DNA of 64,000 bases, from positions 358,677 through 422,676 of the forward strand of contig NZ_CBTY010000008.1 in NCBI RefSeq assembly GCF_000723185.1. Direction: 5' to 3'. Position numbers and translations under genes: made by a program. The notes under the pieces were generated by a model, which was given only the letters and a program-made list of their open reading frames with translations, made no database searches and was not told the origin of the DNA. The number at the start of each line of letters is the position of its first letter. The stretch's first letter is position 1. Shown piece by piece: positions 25,133 to 33,949 of this stretch. Origin of the DNA: Candidatus Nitrosotenuis uzonensis. Lineage in GTDB: Archaea > Thermoproteota > Nitrososphaeria > Nitrososphaerales > Nitrosopumilaceae.

Positions 25133-26122
25133 TTGCTTTACACTTTAGATGAGAATGCCGGCCTCGTAAAGGTTCTACAGTTTCTCAAAGCTCACAAGCT
25201 AGAATACCTCTCAGGTGAGGATCTCAGTGAAGTTCTCAGAATCAGCAGAGTTGCAATTTGGAAACACATAAAAAAAATTCAAAGCCTTGGCTACAAGATA
25301 GAGTCAAAACAAAATCTAGGATACAGACTTGTGGAGACAACGGACAAGGTCTTGCCATGGGAGATAGCCGAGAGCCTAAAAACAAAGACATTAGGTAGAA
25401 AAATCTATTACTTTGATTCTGTTGACTCGACTCAAAATTTTGCCATGCGTCTTGCCAAGACAGATTCCGGATCAGTTGTAATCGCCGAATCGCAAACATC
25501 AGGAAAGGGACGGCTTGGCAGGAAGTGGATTTCACCAAAAGGCGGAATTTGGATGTCGATAGTTCTCTGCCCCGACATCGATGTCTCAAAAATAACACTT
25601 GTTCCAATTGCAGCTGCAGTTGCACTTGCAAATGCAATTGAAAAAACACTTGCACTAAAGACCGAGTTAAAATGGCCCAATGATATAACCCTCAATGGCA
25701 AAAAGATTGCAGGCATAATCATCGATGCGTCAATAGAATCAAGTAAAATAGACAATATAGTTCTCGGAATAGGAATCAACTATAATGTCAACCCCGCAGA
25801 AATTGAAAAAAAGATAAGAACAAAAGCAAACTATTACGGTGTTGGAACACTTGTAAAAAACTACAAACAAAAACCGGCAAGACTTGTACAGTCATTTCTT
25901 GAAGAGCTGGAAAGAATACTCAGACTTCTTGCAGATGGCAAAAGCCAGTTAATCATAACACAGTGGACGAAAAGATCATCCACCATAGGCAAGAACGTAA
26001 CAGTATCCGGTACTACTGGTACTGCCACAGGACGGGCAGTTAGAATAGACCATGATGGAAGTTTGGTGCTAAAGCAAAGGACTGGCTATGCCAGGATTTC
26101 AGCAGGAGATATTTCATACTAG
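25133..26122 (+). CDS. birA: Bifunctional biotin-protein ligase/repressor
   Basis: 329 residues. Residues ~10-70 are an HTH_11 winged helix (LSGEDLSEVLRISRVAIWKHIKKI). The ligase core follows, with SGKGRLGRKWISPKGG (the biotinyl-AMP loop) and LKWPNDITLNGKKIAGI, then a small C-terminal SH3-like domain. It attaches biotin to the carrier protein of the acetyl/propionyl-CoA carboxylase, a key enzyme of the CO2-fixation cycle, and may repress biotin genes. The start is TTG, with TTTTAAATC 28 nt upstream. The 3' end shares CTAG with the convergent gene. Confidence 0.92.
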   Translation: MLYTLDENAGLVKVLQFLKAHKLEYLSGEDLSEVLRISRVAIWKHIKKIQSLGYKIESKQNLGYRLVETTDKVLPWEIAESLKTKTLGRKIYYFDSVDSTQNFAMRLAKTDSGSVVIAESQTSGKGRLGRKWISPKGGIWMSIVLCPDIDVSKITLVPIAAAVALANAIEKTLALKTELKWPNDITLNGKKIAGIIIDASIESSKIDNIVLGIGINYNVNPAEIEKKIRTKANYYGVGTLVKNYKQKPARLVQSFLEELERILRLLADGKSQLIITQWTKRSSTIGKNVTVSGTTGTATGRAVRIDHDGSLVLKQRTGYARISAGDISY

Positions 26123-26460
26123 TTTTTTTGCTTTTTTTTGGAAGGCTTGCCACCTTTTTTACGCTTTGGACCATTGTCAAGAAGTGATGCTTCAGTTCTG
26201 ATTATATCCCTCAGATCAGACTGAATTGATAACAGAGAGGAGACTATCTGCTCTAATTGTTGCAAATACTGCTCATAGCAATAGATAAGCTCGGACTTTG
26301 CAGTATCAGTCCTAGTCAGGTATTCGTTCAGCCTTAGCACGTTAGTCATGTTGATGACCTCTGGCAAAGGCTCACCTGGATGCTCTATCTTTTCAAGATC
26401 CTCCCTAATCTTCTGGATTCGCAGTCTTAACTCGTTAAGGTTGTTCCCAAGCCCAATCAA
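26119..26460 (-). CDS. Helical protein with Lys-rich tail
   Basis: 113 residues. Two long amphipathic helices (residues ~5-30 and 45-95, LEQIVSSLLSIQSDLRDII) suggest a coiled coil, followed by a strongly basic tail (KRKKGGKPSKKKQKN) that could contact nucleic acid or membrane. No family recognised. It is convergent with birA and shares the CTAG of both stop codons. The initiating ATG is the first in frame. Confidence 0.65.
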   Translation of the reverse strand: MIGLGNNLNELRLRIQKIREDLEKIEHPGEPLPEVINMTNVLRLNEYLTRTDTAKSELIYCYEQYLQQLEQIVSSLLSIQSDLRDIIRTEASLLDNGPKRKKGGKPSKKKQKN

Positions 26461-26538
26461 ACCAGATCACAGTATGATTTCATTTAGGGTATTGTTAACT
26501 TGTCGATCGAGTGCAAAAATAGAAAAATGCGGCTCCGG

Positions 26539-26817
26539 CTACCTGTCCGGATTGCCTTCACTTCTTAGCTCTTCTACCAGCATCTTTGATTTTGCAGCTG
26601 CGCGACGAATCATCTCAAAGTATTCTAGAGTCTGAGCATCCAAAAACCTACCCAGCTTGTCATACAATAGATCGTTGGCATTGGAAATCACACAGATGGG
26701 ATCGACAAGATCGTTGACAAGATCTGCCTTCCTTTTGCGTTGTAATGCTAGTCGCATTTGTGGAACCTCCTCCTTTTGCTTCAACCTTTCACAGTGTATT
26801 GATTTGTAACCCATCAT
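26539..26817 (-). CDS. Stand-alone HisKA-like dimerisation protein
   Basis: 92 residues. After a basic N-terminus (QMRLALQRKRKADL), the region NDLVDPICVISNANDLLYDKL...QTLEYFEMIRRAAAKSKMLVEEL follows the pattern of a histidine-kinase HisKA helical hairpin, but there is no HATPase domain and no His at the H-box. The ATG overlaps the TGA of the TrmB-type gene upstream (ATGA), so the pair is coupled. It may act as a dimerisation partner or adaptor for kinases such as those at 29675 and 61614 (inference). Confidence 0.55.
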   Translation of the reverse strand: MMGYKSIHCERLKQKEEVPQMRLALQRKRKADLVNDLVDPICVISNANDLLYDKLGRFLDAQTLEYFEMIRRAAAKSKMLVEELRSEGNPDR

Positions 26818-27644
26818 TGGCTTTTTACCCTTTTAGTTCTTGGCGCCACCAAAACCTCTGCCGGTTTTGATTTGTTCCACAACAGTGTGCAAAGGCTGAA
26901 CATGTTGCTGACCATCTCAAGTGAATTCGTATGCATTACAGAGTCGCCTTCATCATTCAAATCCATTGATGTGTTGAGCGCACCAGACATTATCAATTGC
27001 CTGCTTTCCTCCACAACCATTCTGCTTTTTGAGGGTAGCTTACCCACCCTAATTTCGGTCGGATCAAGTCGATGAACGAATGATAACTCCTTGTCAGTAG
27101 ATGCCTCCGTTAAAATTCTGACTTGTACTCCTTCTTTTTTCAATAGTTGAATTCTCTCTGGAATGCTCGTGTGATACATCCTCATCAAATCTTCAGTTGT
27201 TGTCACAATATACACGATTCCGGTAGCTTTTTGCAAAAGCTTACTTATTCTCGAGTATATGTTCGATCTTCCCTGAATTATGACAAATGAGGAGATTTCT
27301 TGGATATCAGTCTCTTTGGTGATGACACTGATGTCCTCTACGATTTTCTGTGAGAGATTCTTCATCGTGGTTATCTCATCTTGTTTTCTCTCAACTATTG
27401 TCTTTAGTGCTTCGGTCGGCGGTATTGCAGAGCAAAGTGTCGGGTTTGAAAATGTGGTTGCCACCACGCCCATGTTTCGTAGCCTGTTCAGGGCCCTGTA
27501 TGTCTTGCCTCTGTCAATATCCAGTTTTGCAGATAGGGTTCCAACTGACACCGGGCCCGTTTGAAGTAGTCCCATGTATACTTTGGAATCTACATCTTCA
27601 AGACCAAAAAAAGCCAGCGCCTCGATTATTTCGTGCTGATTCAT
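26814..27644 (-). CDS. TrmB-family transcriptional regulator
   Basis: 276 residues. The N-terminal winged helix of the TrmB type is at residues ~1-80 (MNQHEIIEALAFFGLEDVDSKVYMGLLQTG...DIDRGKTYRALNRL). A coiled-coil and a PLD-like sugar/effector domain follow (SNIYSRISKLLQKA, MYHTSIPERIQLLKKEGVQVRIL). Thaumarchaea carry several such regulators, whose ligands are mostly unknown. The ATG at 27644 is favoured because ATTTTATT is centred 26 nt upstream; a GTG/ATG further upstream would lie before that box. Confidence 0.85.
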   Translation of the reverse strand: MNQHEIIEALAFFGLEDVDSKVYMGLLQTGPVSVGTLSAKLDIDRGKTYRALNRLRNMGVVATTFSNPTLCSAIPPTEALKTIVERKQDEITTMKNLSQKIVEDISVITKETDIQEISSFVIIQGRSNIYSRISKLLQKATGIVYIVTTTEDLMRMYHTSIPERIQLLKKEGVQVRILTEASTDKELSFVHRLDPTEIRVGKLPSKSRMVVEESRQLIMSGALNTSMDLNDEGDSVMHTNSLEMVSNMFSLCTLLWNKSKPAEVLVAPRTKRVKSQ

Positions 27645-27779
27645 ATCCCCATAATCACGTTCCACGAATAAAATATGAGATATTGTTTGTCTAAAATAGA
27701 CAGACAATCATCTAATACCCTGTAGATAACGTCTCGAATTTGAAAATTATATAATAACGCCACTTTGAATGTAAGCGAC

Positions 27780-28148
27780 GTGGAAATCATAATAGAACCA
27801 TGGAAGAAGCTCATCATACACGAGATAATCGAATACAATTTTGATGACTGGGCAACGCAGATTGCATTTAGTAGCAAGACTGCGGGCGGGGTAATCCCAA
27901 CAATCAACTGGGTTAACGGCATTGTCTTTCAGTCATTTAATTTTCCCGATACCAACTCTGTGATTGATGAAAAAATGAAAGGTGTACTGCACTGGTCATC
28001 AGTCATGTTTGCAGTAAAAGAAAAGTTTGAAAAACAGATCATAAAGGACAATGCAACGATAAATCTTGTGGATGTCAGCGTAAATCAGATCTTCCAAGAG
28101 CTTGCAGAAAAGCTCAAAGCACACTCCAAATATCAGAAAAAACACTAA
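27780..28148 (+). CDS. Hypothetical protein
   Basis: About 122 residues, soluble, no Cys, mixed alpha/beta, with a helical C-terminus (SVNQIFQELAEKLKAHSKYQKKH). No family recognised. TTATATAA at 27747-27754 points to GTG 27780 as start rather than TTG 27765. It is divergent from the TrmB-type gene, so a shared regulatory region of about 135 bp lies between them. A T-rich stretch follows the stop. Confidence 0.6.
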   Translation: MEIIIEPWKKLIIHEIIEYNFDDWATQIAFSSKTAGGVIPTINWVNGIVFQSFNFPDTNSVIDEKMKGVLHWSSVMFAVKEKFEKQIIKDNATINLVDVSVNQIFQELAEKLKAHSKYQKKH

Positions 28149-28264
28149 TTTGCTCTTTTTTATTTTTATTCTAAAAATCTAGAATGTGTATTAGCTTAAC
28201 CTACACACAAATAATCAGTTAAAGTTGGAAAAATCCATAATAAGCAAAAAACGCATTATATAAG

Positions 28265-29161
28265 ATGATGTCGATGTCTACTCACAGATGCCCATCTTGT
28301 GGCAAAAACTCTATGCAAACCGATATCAACTCTGGCGAGATGTTCTGCAGAACTTGTGGCTACGTGGCAGTTGAGAAATTGGAGGAAGCTGGACCCGAAT
28401 GGCGCTCATTTTCAAACGATGAGTCCGACAGGAGCAGAGTAGGAGCTGGAACGTCGCTTACAATGCACGATATGGGTTTGTCTACAGTAATAGGATCAGC
28501 AGACAAAGATGCTACAGGCAAGCCGCTCTCAGCTTCAATGAAAAGCTCAATTGAGCGACTTCGAACATGGGACAGCCGCACACAAGCGCATTCTTCTGCA
28601 GACCGAAATCTACGACAAGCACTTAACGAATTAAACAAGATGAAAGACAAGATGGCGCTTGCAGAATCTGTAGTGGAAAAGGCTGCATACATTTACAGAA
28701 AGGCAATGGAAAAAAAGCTAGTTCGTGGCAGATCAATACACGGCCTCATAGCAGCATGCCTTTATGCGGCATGCAGGAATACCGAAACACCAAGGACACT
28801 AGATGATGTGGCAGAGAGCATCAACATAAGAAGAAAGGATGTGGCAAGATGCTACAGACTAATCTACAAGGAGCTCGATCTGAAAATGCCTGTTGCCGAT
28901 CCTACAAAGGGCATATCTAGAATAGCTAGCATGGCAAACCTAAGCGAGAAGACCAAAAGAAAGGCAATCGAGATACTCAACAAGGCAAAAAAAATCGGCA
29001 TGGTTGCAGGAAAGGACCCAATGGGGCTTGCAGCAGCTGCACTATACCTTGCATGTATATCAAACGGCGAGATCCGCTCTCAGAAGGACATCTCCGTTGC
29101 AGCCGGCGTTACAGAGGTCACCATCAGAAATAGGTGCGTTGGTCTAAAGAGCCTACTATAG
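28265..29161 (+). CDS. tfb: Transcription initiation factor B (TFB)
   Basis: 298 residues. The N-terminal zinc ribbon has CPSC (residues ~9-12) and CRTC (~28-31). The B-finger/linker (EEAGPEWRSFSND) follows, then two cyclin-like repeats (about 100-195 and 200-298). Recognises BRE/TATA promoters with TBP and recruits RNA polymerase. Thaumarchaea usually encode several TFB paralogues, and this is a complete one. Three closely spaced ATG codons (28265, 28268, 28274) make the exact start uncertain by three residues. Confidence 0.93.
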   Translation: MMSMSTHRCPSCGKNSMQTDINSGEMFCRTCGYVAVEKLEEAGPEWRSFSNDESDRSRVGAGTSLTMHDMGLSTVIGSADKDATGKPLSASMKSSIERLRTWDSRTQAHSSADRNLRQALNELNKMKDKMALAESVVEKAAYIYRKAMEKKLVRGRSIHGLIAACLYAACRNTETPRTLDDVAESINIRRKDVARCYRLIYKELDLKMPVADPTKGISRIASMANLSEKTKRKAIEILNKAKKIGMVAGKDPMGLAAAALYLACISNGEIRSQKDISVAAGVTEVTIRNRCVGLKSLL

Positions 29162-29198
29162 CCTCTAAAAATTTAAAGAGTATAGTCTGACACACATC

Positions 29199-29486
29199 AT
29201 GTCCACGGAGCTTGCATGGTCCGATTGGCTAGACTTTAGCCAAGAGCAGATATCTGTAATGCCAGAATCAAGTGGAGTATACATGATGCATGCTGCAATG
29301 AAGATATTGTACATAGGAGGCTCGTCCAACATAAAAGGGAGTGTATCTGAGCTTGCATTAAAAGAATGTACATGCAATGCAAAACGCTTCAAGTATGCTA
29401 AAACTGCCGACTATAAGCAAGAGGCTGGTAGATTAATCCAAGAGTACAAGCAAAAGCACGGAGGAAGTATGCCAATTTGCATGTAA
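29199..29486 (+). CDS. Small GIY-YIG-like protein
   Basis: 95 residues resembling a GIY-YIG nuclease domain: SGVYMMHAAMKILYIGGSSNIKGSV occupies the place of the GIY...YIG core, with a helical C-terminus (KTADYKQEAGRLIQEYKQKHGG) typical of the small archaeal versions. The first motif is GVY and the second YIG, but the Arg usually found after YIG-x-S is replaced (NIKGS), so activity is doubtful. An AAATTTAAAG box is 27 nt upstream of the ATG. It could be a DNA-repair helper or an inactive relative. Confidence 0.6.
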   Translation: MSTELAWSDWLDFSQEQISVMPESSGVYMMHAAMKILYIGGSSNIKGSVSELALKECTCNAKRFKYAKTADYKQEAGRLIQEYKQKHGGSMPICM

Positions 29487-29552
29487 CCCAAACCGCGTTT
29501 GTTTTGCCCAAACATACACAAACATAGTAATACATGCATCATATTGATATCA

Positions 29553-29620
29553 GGTCTGTTGGACCATTGCCATATTTTCTCCCTTGCCAGACCGATGGTA
29601 TCCCATGGTCCTACAGAACC
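29553..29620 (+). ncRNA. Candidate hairpin RNA in intergenic gap
   Basis: The 188-bp gap between the GIY-YIG-like gene and the kinase gene has the arms GGTCTGTTGGACCAT (29553-29567) and ATGGTCCTACAGAACC (29605-29620), complementary except for one mismatch and one bulge, with a 37-nt loop. An ATAGTAATA box about 26 nt before the 5' arm could start it. It may be a small RNA or a leader/operator structure; the evidence is structural only. Confidence 0.3.
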
Positions 29621-29674
29621 ATTCCTACTAATCCCAACAAAGTTAATTTAGTATGAACGTCTCAACGCCGTCAG

Positions 29675-30358
29675 ATGAGGGAGATACAGCAACGACAAAA
29701 AACAAGCCAGGGCATGGACAGGCTCATCCACATAGGCGAGCTCACATCAAGAATAACCCACGATATGAGAAATCCGCTTACTGTGATAATCAACTATTCC
29801 ATGATGATACGGAAAAACTCTAAAAACAAACTTGACCAAAAATCACTTGACCAGTTAGAGTTGATCGAGGAAGAGGCAAGAAAGATGTACCGCCAAATAG
29901 AGGATGTTCTAAACTATGTAAAGCTGCCACCACTAAAGCTTCACATGTATTCACTTCATGACATACTAAAAAAAGTCATAGAGAGAATCCAAATGCACGA
30001 CGTTGAAATCAACCTACCAAAAAACAATCCGCAGATAACATGCGATATAGACAAGATGGAAATTGTCTTTGTGAATTTGATCACAAACTCGATAGAGGCA
30101 ATGAAAGGATCAGGCATCATTACAATATCTGCGCGTGAAGAGAAAGGAAAGATCATAATAGAGTTCGAAGATTCTGGCCAGGGCATTTCAAAGGAGAACA
30201 TGCCGATGCTCTTCAAGCCCTTATTTACGACCAAGACAAGCGGTACTGGGTTAGGTCTTGCAAGCTGTAAAAACATAATCGAGCGACACAACGGTACGAT
30301 CTCAGCTCAGAACAACCCCACCAGATTCATCATCAAGCTGCCAAAAATCAGTGCCTAA
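29675..30358 (+). CDS. Histidine kinase core without sensor domain
   Basis: 227 residues. The H-box HDMRNPLTVI is near residue 30 (phospho-His), N-box NLITNSIEAM near 145, G1 FEDSGQGIS, the F-box FKPLFTTKTSG and G2 GTGLGLASCK. There is no sensory or transmembrane region, only about 20 residues before the HisKA domain, so it must receive its signal from another protein. No response-regulator gene is adjacent. The ATG at 29675 is the first after an in-frame stop, and a TTAATTTA box lies about 28 nt upstream. The closest relative in this window is the kinase at 61614-62504. Confidence 0.88.
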   Translation: MREIQQRQKTSQGMDRLIHIGELTSRITHDMRNPLTVIINYSMMIRKNSKNKLDQKSLDQLELIEEEARKMYRQIEDVLNYVKLPPLKLHMYSLHDILKKVIERIQMHDVEINLPKNNPQITCDIDKMEIVFVNLITNSIEAMKGSGIITISAREEKGKIIIEFEDSGQGISKENMPMLFKPLFTTKTSGTGLGLASCKNIIERHNGTISAQNNPTRFIIKLPKISA

Positions 30359-31422
30359 GCTTTTGCTTTTAGCTTCCTTTGTCTCAAATACAGACTGACA
30401 CTTATTGCAGCGGCGGCTGGAATAATGAGTAATGCAAGATACCCCTGCGTATCAGAGGCAAGGCCAGTTTGTTCTTGCTGCACGTTGTTTTGACTCTTAA
30501 ATCCGCTAATCAAGATGTTGTTCTGAGATGCTCCGTCCACGTCAAATGCAACGTGCCAGTTTCCTTCCTCATCCAGGCTCTGGATAAATTTAATAGGTTT
30601 TTCGTTGACAAGCACATCAAACTTTTCGCTATCTGATGTCCTTGGGAATTCAAAGTTGACGTATGTTGGGACCTTGAACGAATTTATTCCATATATTGAA
30701 AGCGAGCTTCCCGTGCTGTCAAATCCGATCACGCTGAACGAGGCTGTCGAATCATACCTAAAGTCAAATCGTTCCTCTCCTCTCATAGCATACAGCGGCA
30801 CTATTGTCTCATCGCCTATTGCAAAACAGCTATAATAGCTAACCTCCGAGCTCACAAGCGGGTCAGGATACATTGTAAAATCCACTGTTTGCCCCGGCTC
30901 TATTTTTTCAATTTTTTCAATGTTTTTTCCGACATCGATCACGCTGTGATCACTTGCATGTATTAGCGCATACACTTTGATGTTGTATTCGGTCCTGTTT
31001 CCATGGTTGATTATCTTACCAGTAAGATGCCCATCCTCATGTTTTACAAGTGTTTTATCATAGATTATTTGTATGTTAGATGGCATCTTCGTTTCATCCT
31101 TTACGAACTTGATTGACGGCGATTCGAGCACTACATTGTGTGATCTTACCTGCGGCATGTGAATTTTAAACGGGATGTCCTTATTTGGAAATACTGTTGG
31201 AAGTGTATGACTTGCCAGTACTGTCTTACCCCCGTCATTTACCAGTATGTTCACCGTTGGAGTTACGGCATAGCTTTCAGTATTTTTTACTGCTCCCACC
31301 ACAGTATAGACCCCGCTAGAGTCAAAATAGCCGACAAGCTCGTTGTCAGGAATCCACACATCAGCATATGCAGTAATGCAGGTAAAGGATCCCAAAATGG
31401 CGACAAGTGCAGACAACATCAT
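30355..31422 (-). CDS. Surface protein with C-terminal membrane anchor
   Basis: 355 residues. Signal peptide (residues 1-19, cleavage near AYA), followed by an extracellular region that appears to be several beta-sandwich domains with FxxLVGYFDSSGVYTVVGAVKN at the start. A C-terminal TM helix (YLALLIIPAAAAISVSLYL) ends in a basic RQRKLKAKA tail. There is no PEFG motif, so this is a conventional type I anchor. The architecture recurs in thaumarchaeal surface proteins of unknown function. It is convergent with the kinase gene, sharing CTAA. Confidence 0.7.
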   Translation of the reverse strand: MMLSALVAILGSFTCITAYADVWIPDNELVGYFDSSGVYTVVGAVKNTESYAVTPTVNILVNDGGKTVLASHTLPTVFPNKDIPFKIHMPQVRSHNVVLESPSIKFVKDETKMPSNIQIIYDKTLVKHEDGHLTGKIINHGNRTEYNIKVYALIHASDHSVIDVGKNIEKIEKIEPGQTVDFTMYPDPLVSSEVSYYSCFAIGDETIVPLYAMRGEERFDFRYDSTASFSVIGFDSTGSSLSIYGINSFKVPTYVNFEFPRTSDSEKFDVLVNEKPIKFIQSLDEEGNWHVAFDVDGASQNNILISGFKSQNNVQQEQTGLASDTQGYLALLIIPAAAAISVSLYLRQRKLKAKA

Positions 31423-31466
31423 GTATGCAGATATTGCAATCCAGTATGTTAAACTAACGAATTTTC

Positions 31467-31826
31467 CTACTTGGAGTATTCTTCGATTGCCTTTAATACC
31501 TTGAAGGGGAACTTGGCAAAGTCAATCTCTTTTTCTGCAGAGATAAGAAGTATCTCCTTGTTAAGTGGAAAACTGATCACAATTACCTTGTCCCTGTACG
31601 ATAGGGCAAATCTGACAGGCCCCAGTTCTGGGTCAAACTCCTGTCTCATCCGAACTCGCAATGCAAGCTCCATGAACAGCATCTCATCTTTTTTGGTGTC
31701 TTCAAGTGAGCTTTTGCCTGATGCCATTCCACCGGCAACAAGACGTCCTTTGTCATTAATCAGCCCTACAAAGCGTACGCTTGGATCAAGGCTCCTGATT
31801 TGATTGCATAGTGTTTCTTTGTCCAT
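31467..31826 (-). CDS. DUF6659-like small protein, paralogue 1
   Basis: 119 residues with the pattern RFVGLINDKGRLVAGG...EFDPELGPVRFALSYRDKVIVISFP...LLISAE. The alternating strands around a central helix resemble a profilin/roadblock-like fold (inference from the pattern). A clear paralogue lies at 38850-39233, sharing the GLIN-G-LV-GG, EFD-LGP, RDK-ISFP and LLISAE blocks. It is divergent from the PHA synthase genes at 31899. It may bind nucleotides or act as an adaptor, but no function is established to my knowledge. Confidence 0.7.
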   Translation of the reverse strand: MDKETLCNQIRSLDPSVRFVGLINDKGRLVAGGMASGKSSLEDTKKDEMLFMELALRVRMRQEFDPELGPVRFALSYRDKVIVISFPLNKEILLISAEKEIDFAKFPFKVLKAIEEYSK

Positions 31827-31898
31827 TTTATCCCATCTGCGCTTTAGTCAGTATTAGAAAGGCGATCTATTTATTGCGATCTTTGGTATTTAATCAGC

Positions 31899-32459
31899 AT
31901 GTCGCAAGACGTCAAGCAACCGCTCGATAATTTCAAACATGTTTCACTGTTCTGGACCGACCTGTTACATTTGATGTCAGGCAAGCCAATAGCGTTAACA
32001 TCGGTTGGCCCGATGAGAAATTGGGCAAACGATATGAAGAAAATCATGACAGAGGCAATAGACTCCTACGAGGATATTATCGAGTTCAACCAAAGGCTTA
32101 CAGAATACTACAAGCAGCTATCGGAGACGTGGCTTGAGGCACAAAAAAAGGTAAATGCCAAGATGCCAAGCATTCCGCAAGACTCTGAAAGCCTTGAGGC
32201 ATACAAGAGAATTTGGATTGACATTTTTGAGAATGATTTTACCGGACTGTTTGACTCTGAAAAGTTTGCTCTGAACTATGGCAAGATGGTATCATCTGAG
32301 CTGGAAATAACAAAACACTGGGAAAACATGTTAAACGTGATGCTAAACTCCGCAAGGCTGCCAACAAGGAAGGAAATTGACGAGATATACAAAGAGCTTC
32401 ACGAGCTAAGAAAGCGAGTAAAAAAGCTGGAAAGGAGGGAAAAACAAGATGAGAAATGA
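31899..32459 (+). CDS. phaE: Class III PHA synthase subunit PhaE
   Basis: 186 residues, all helical, with long coiled-coil stretches (a C-terminal LHELRKRVKKLERREKQDE). It is shorter than the bacterial PhaE (about 350 residues) but holds the conserved WxDIFENDF-type region. It overlaps phaC by 11 nt, the pairing that defines class III synthases, in which PhaE activates the catalytic PhaC. The product is polyhydroxyalkanoate stored as granules. Confidence 0.85.
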   Translation: MSQDVKQPLDNFKHVSLFWTDLLHLMSGKPIALTSVGPMRNWANDMKKIMTEAIDSYEDIIEFNQRLTEYYKQLSETWLEAQKKVNAKMPSIPQDSESLEAYKRIWIDIFENDFTGLFDSEKFALNYGKMVSSELEITKHWENMLNVMLNSARLPTRKEIDEIYKELHELRKRVKKLERREKQDEK

Positions 32460-33507
32460 GACAATAGACCCAAAGATAGTAGAAGAGTTTCTCAGCTTTA
32501 CGCGAAATGTGGCAGAAGCGCCAAAACTTGTCCCCGCACCAGATGAGATCAGCCTAGAGTCGACTCCGTATGACATAGCATACGAAGAAGACAAGATGCG
32601 GCTGCTTCACTTTAGGCCCACAGTCCAATCGCAGACAAAGGTGCCTTTTTTGATAAGCTATGCCATAATCAACAGATACCACATACTTGACATACAGCAG
32701 GAGAAGAGCTGGGTCAGAAAACTTCTTGAGAGTGGGATAGATGTCTACATGATAGACTGGGGCAACCCATCAAACATTGACAAGTATCTTGACTTTGACG
32801 ATTATGTCAACACATACATGGAAAACTGTGTTGATTTTGTGCGAAAGGAATCAGATGTAAGAAATGTCTCACTCCAGGGCTACTGTACGGGCGGCACGAT
32901 AGCCACGATATACGCTGCATTGCACCCTGAAAAAGTACGAAATTTGGTTGTCACCGCGCCTGTAATCGACGGCTGGAAGGATACAACAGTAGTTAGCAAC
33001 ATGGCAAAACATATTGATGTCGACAAGCTCGTAGAATCAATTGGGAACATGCCACCTGAGTTTATGTACTATTGTTTTTCAATACTAAAACCATTCGAGC
33101 AGGGTCTTGAAAAATACTATAAATTCTTCAAGAACATACACGATAAGAATTTTGTTGACAGCTTTTTGCGTGTGGAAAAATGGCTGAGCGAGACACCTCC
33201 CATTCCTGGTGAATTGTTCAAGCAGTGGATAAAGGACATCTACCAGGACAACCTTTTGATTCAGAACAAGATGTTCGTAGGAGGCAGACAGATAGACCTG
33301 CAAAAGATAACCATGCCGATTTTCATTCAAATAGCAGTTGGTGACCACCTAGTATCCCCCGAATGCAGTATGCCCTTGTATTACGCAGTTGCAAGCCAAG
33401 ACAAGACACTTCGAATCTATCCTACCGGCCATGTCGGCATGATTGCAAGCTCATATTCACAAAAACAGATTCTGCCTGAGCTCTGTCAGTGGATAAAAGA
33501 AAGATAG
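32449..33507 (+). CDS. phaC: Class III PHA synthase catalytic subunit PhaC
   Basis: 352 residues, alpha/beta hydrolase fold. The lipase-like box GYCTGG carries the nucleophile Cys146; Asp near 299 (VGDHLVSP) and His near 328 (TGHVGM) complete the triad. It polymerises (R)-3-hydroxyacyl-CoA, chiefly 3-hydroxybutyryl-CoA, which is also an intermediate of the CO2-fixation cycle in this organism. The start codon lies inside phaE, so the subunits are translated together. The length is typical of class III. Confidence 0.93.
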   Translation: MRNETIDPKIVEEFLSFTRNVAEAPKLVPAPDEISLESTPYDIAYEEDKMRLLHFRPTVQSQTKVPFLISYAIINRYHILDIQQEKSWVRKLLESGIDVYMIDWGNPSNIDKYLDFDDYVNTYMENCVDFVRKESDVRNVSLQGYCTGGTIATIYAALHPEKVRNLVVTAPVIDGWKDTTVVSNMAKHIDVDKLVESIGNMPPEFMYYCFSILKPFEQGLEKYYKFFKNIHDKNFVDSFLRVEKWLSETPPIPGELFKQWIKDIYQDNLLIQNKMFVGGRQIDLQKITMPIFIQIAVGDHLVSPECSMPLYYAVASQDKTLRIYPTGHVGMIASSYSQKQILPELCQWIKER

Positions 33508-33918
33508 TTAAGAGGATCTGCTCTTTCGCTTTTCCAAAGGAAGTACAAGTACCTGTACCAAGTCTCCTTCGCTAAGCTTCAATGCGTCCCGCTCTGCTTC
33601 AGGAATGGATATTCTACCATTGCTTCCAACCGTTGTCTTGAATGCTCCCCACCCCATGAAATTCTGCATCATGTTTCCAAGGTTGAACATCTGCTCCATC
33701 GTATTTTTTTGGAGCGAGCTTACATTGTTTGCAATGTTTGCCTGCATCTCAGCTGCCTTGGAGGTCATTTCCTTGAGGCTCTGGAGCGGATCAAATTTTT
33801 GATTACCTTCCATGTAGCTGCAAAAGGCCTTGATGAATTCACTTTGCGCCTTGCCGCCCTTTTGCATCCATTCCTGGAACATGTTCACATAGTTTGATTG
33901 GTCATTATTGGCAACCAT
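33508..33918 (-). CDS. Phasin-like protein fused to an AbrB domain
   Basis: 136 residues. Residues 1-90 are helical with the features of a phasin: YVNMFQEWMQKGGKAQSEFIKAF..., then QKNTMEQMFNLGNMMQNFMGWGAF. Residues ~92-130 are an AbrB/MazE-like DNA-binding swapped-hairpin (TTVGSNGRISIPEAERDALKLSEGDLVQVLVL). It lies directly beside phaC on the opposite strand, with no intergenic base. A single protein with a granule-binding half and a DNA-binding half could report PHA content to transcription, as PhaR/PhaQ proteins do elsewhere (inference). Confidence 0.8.
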   Translation of the reverse strand: MVANNDQSNYVNMFQEWMQKGGKAQSEFIKAFCSYMEGNQKFDPLQSLKEMTSKAAEMQANIANNVSSLQKNTMEQMFNLGNMMQNFMGWGAFKTTVGSNGRISIPEAERDALKLSEGDLVQVLVLPLEKRKSRSS

Positions 33919-33949
33919 TGGTAAAATATGGTTCTCTGTCTATTTAAGG

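Noticed and set aside
29653-29830. Alternative frame starting at ATG 29653 over the kinase gene
   Set aside because: It overlaps the H-box region of the clear kinase frame and has no family pattern.
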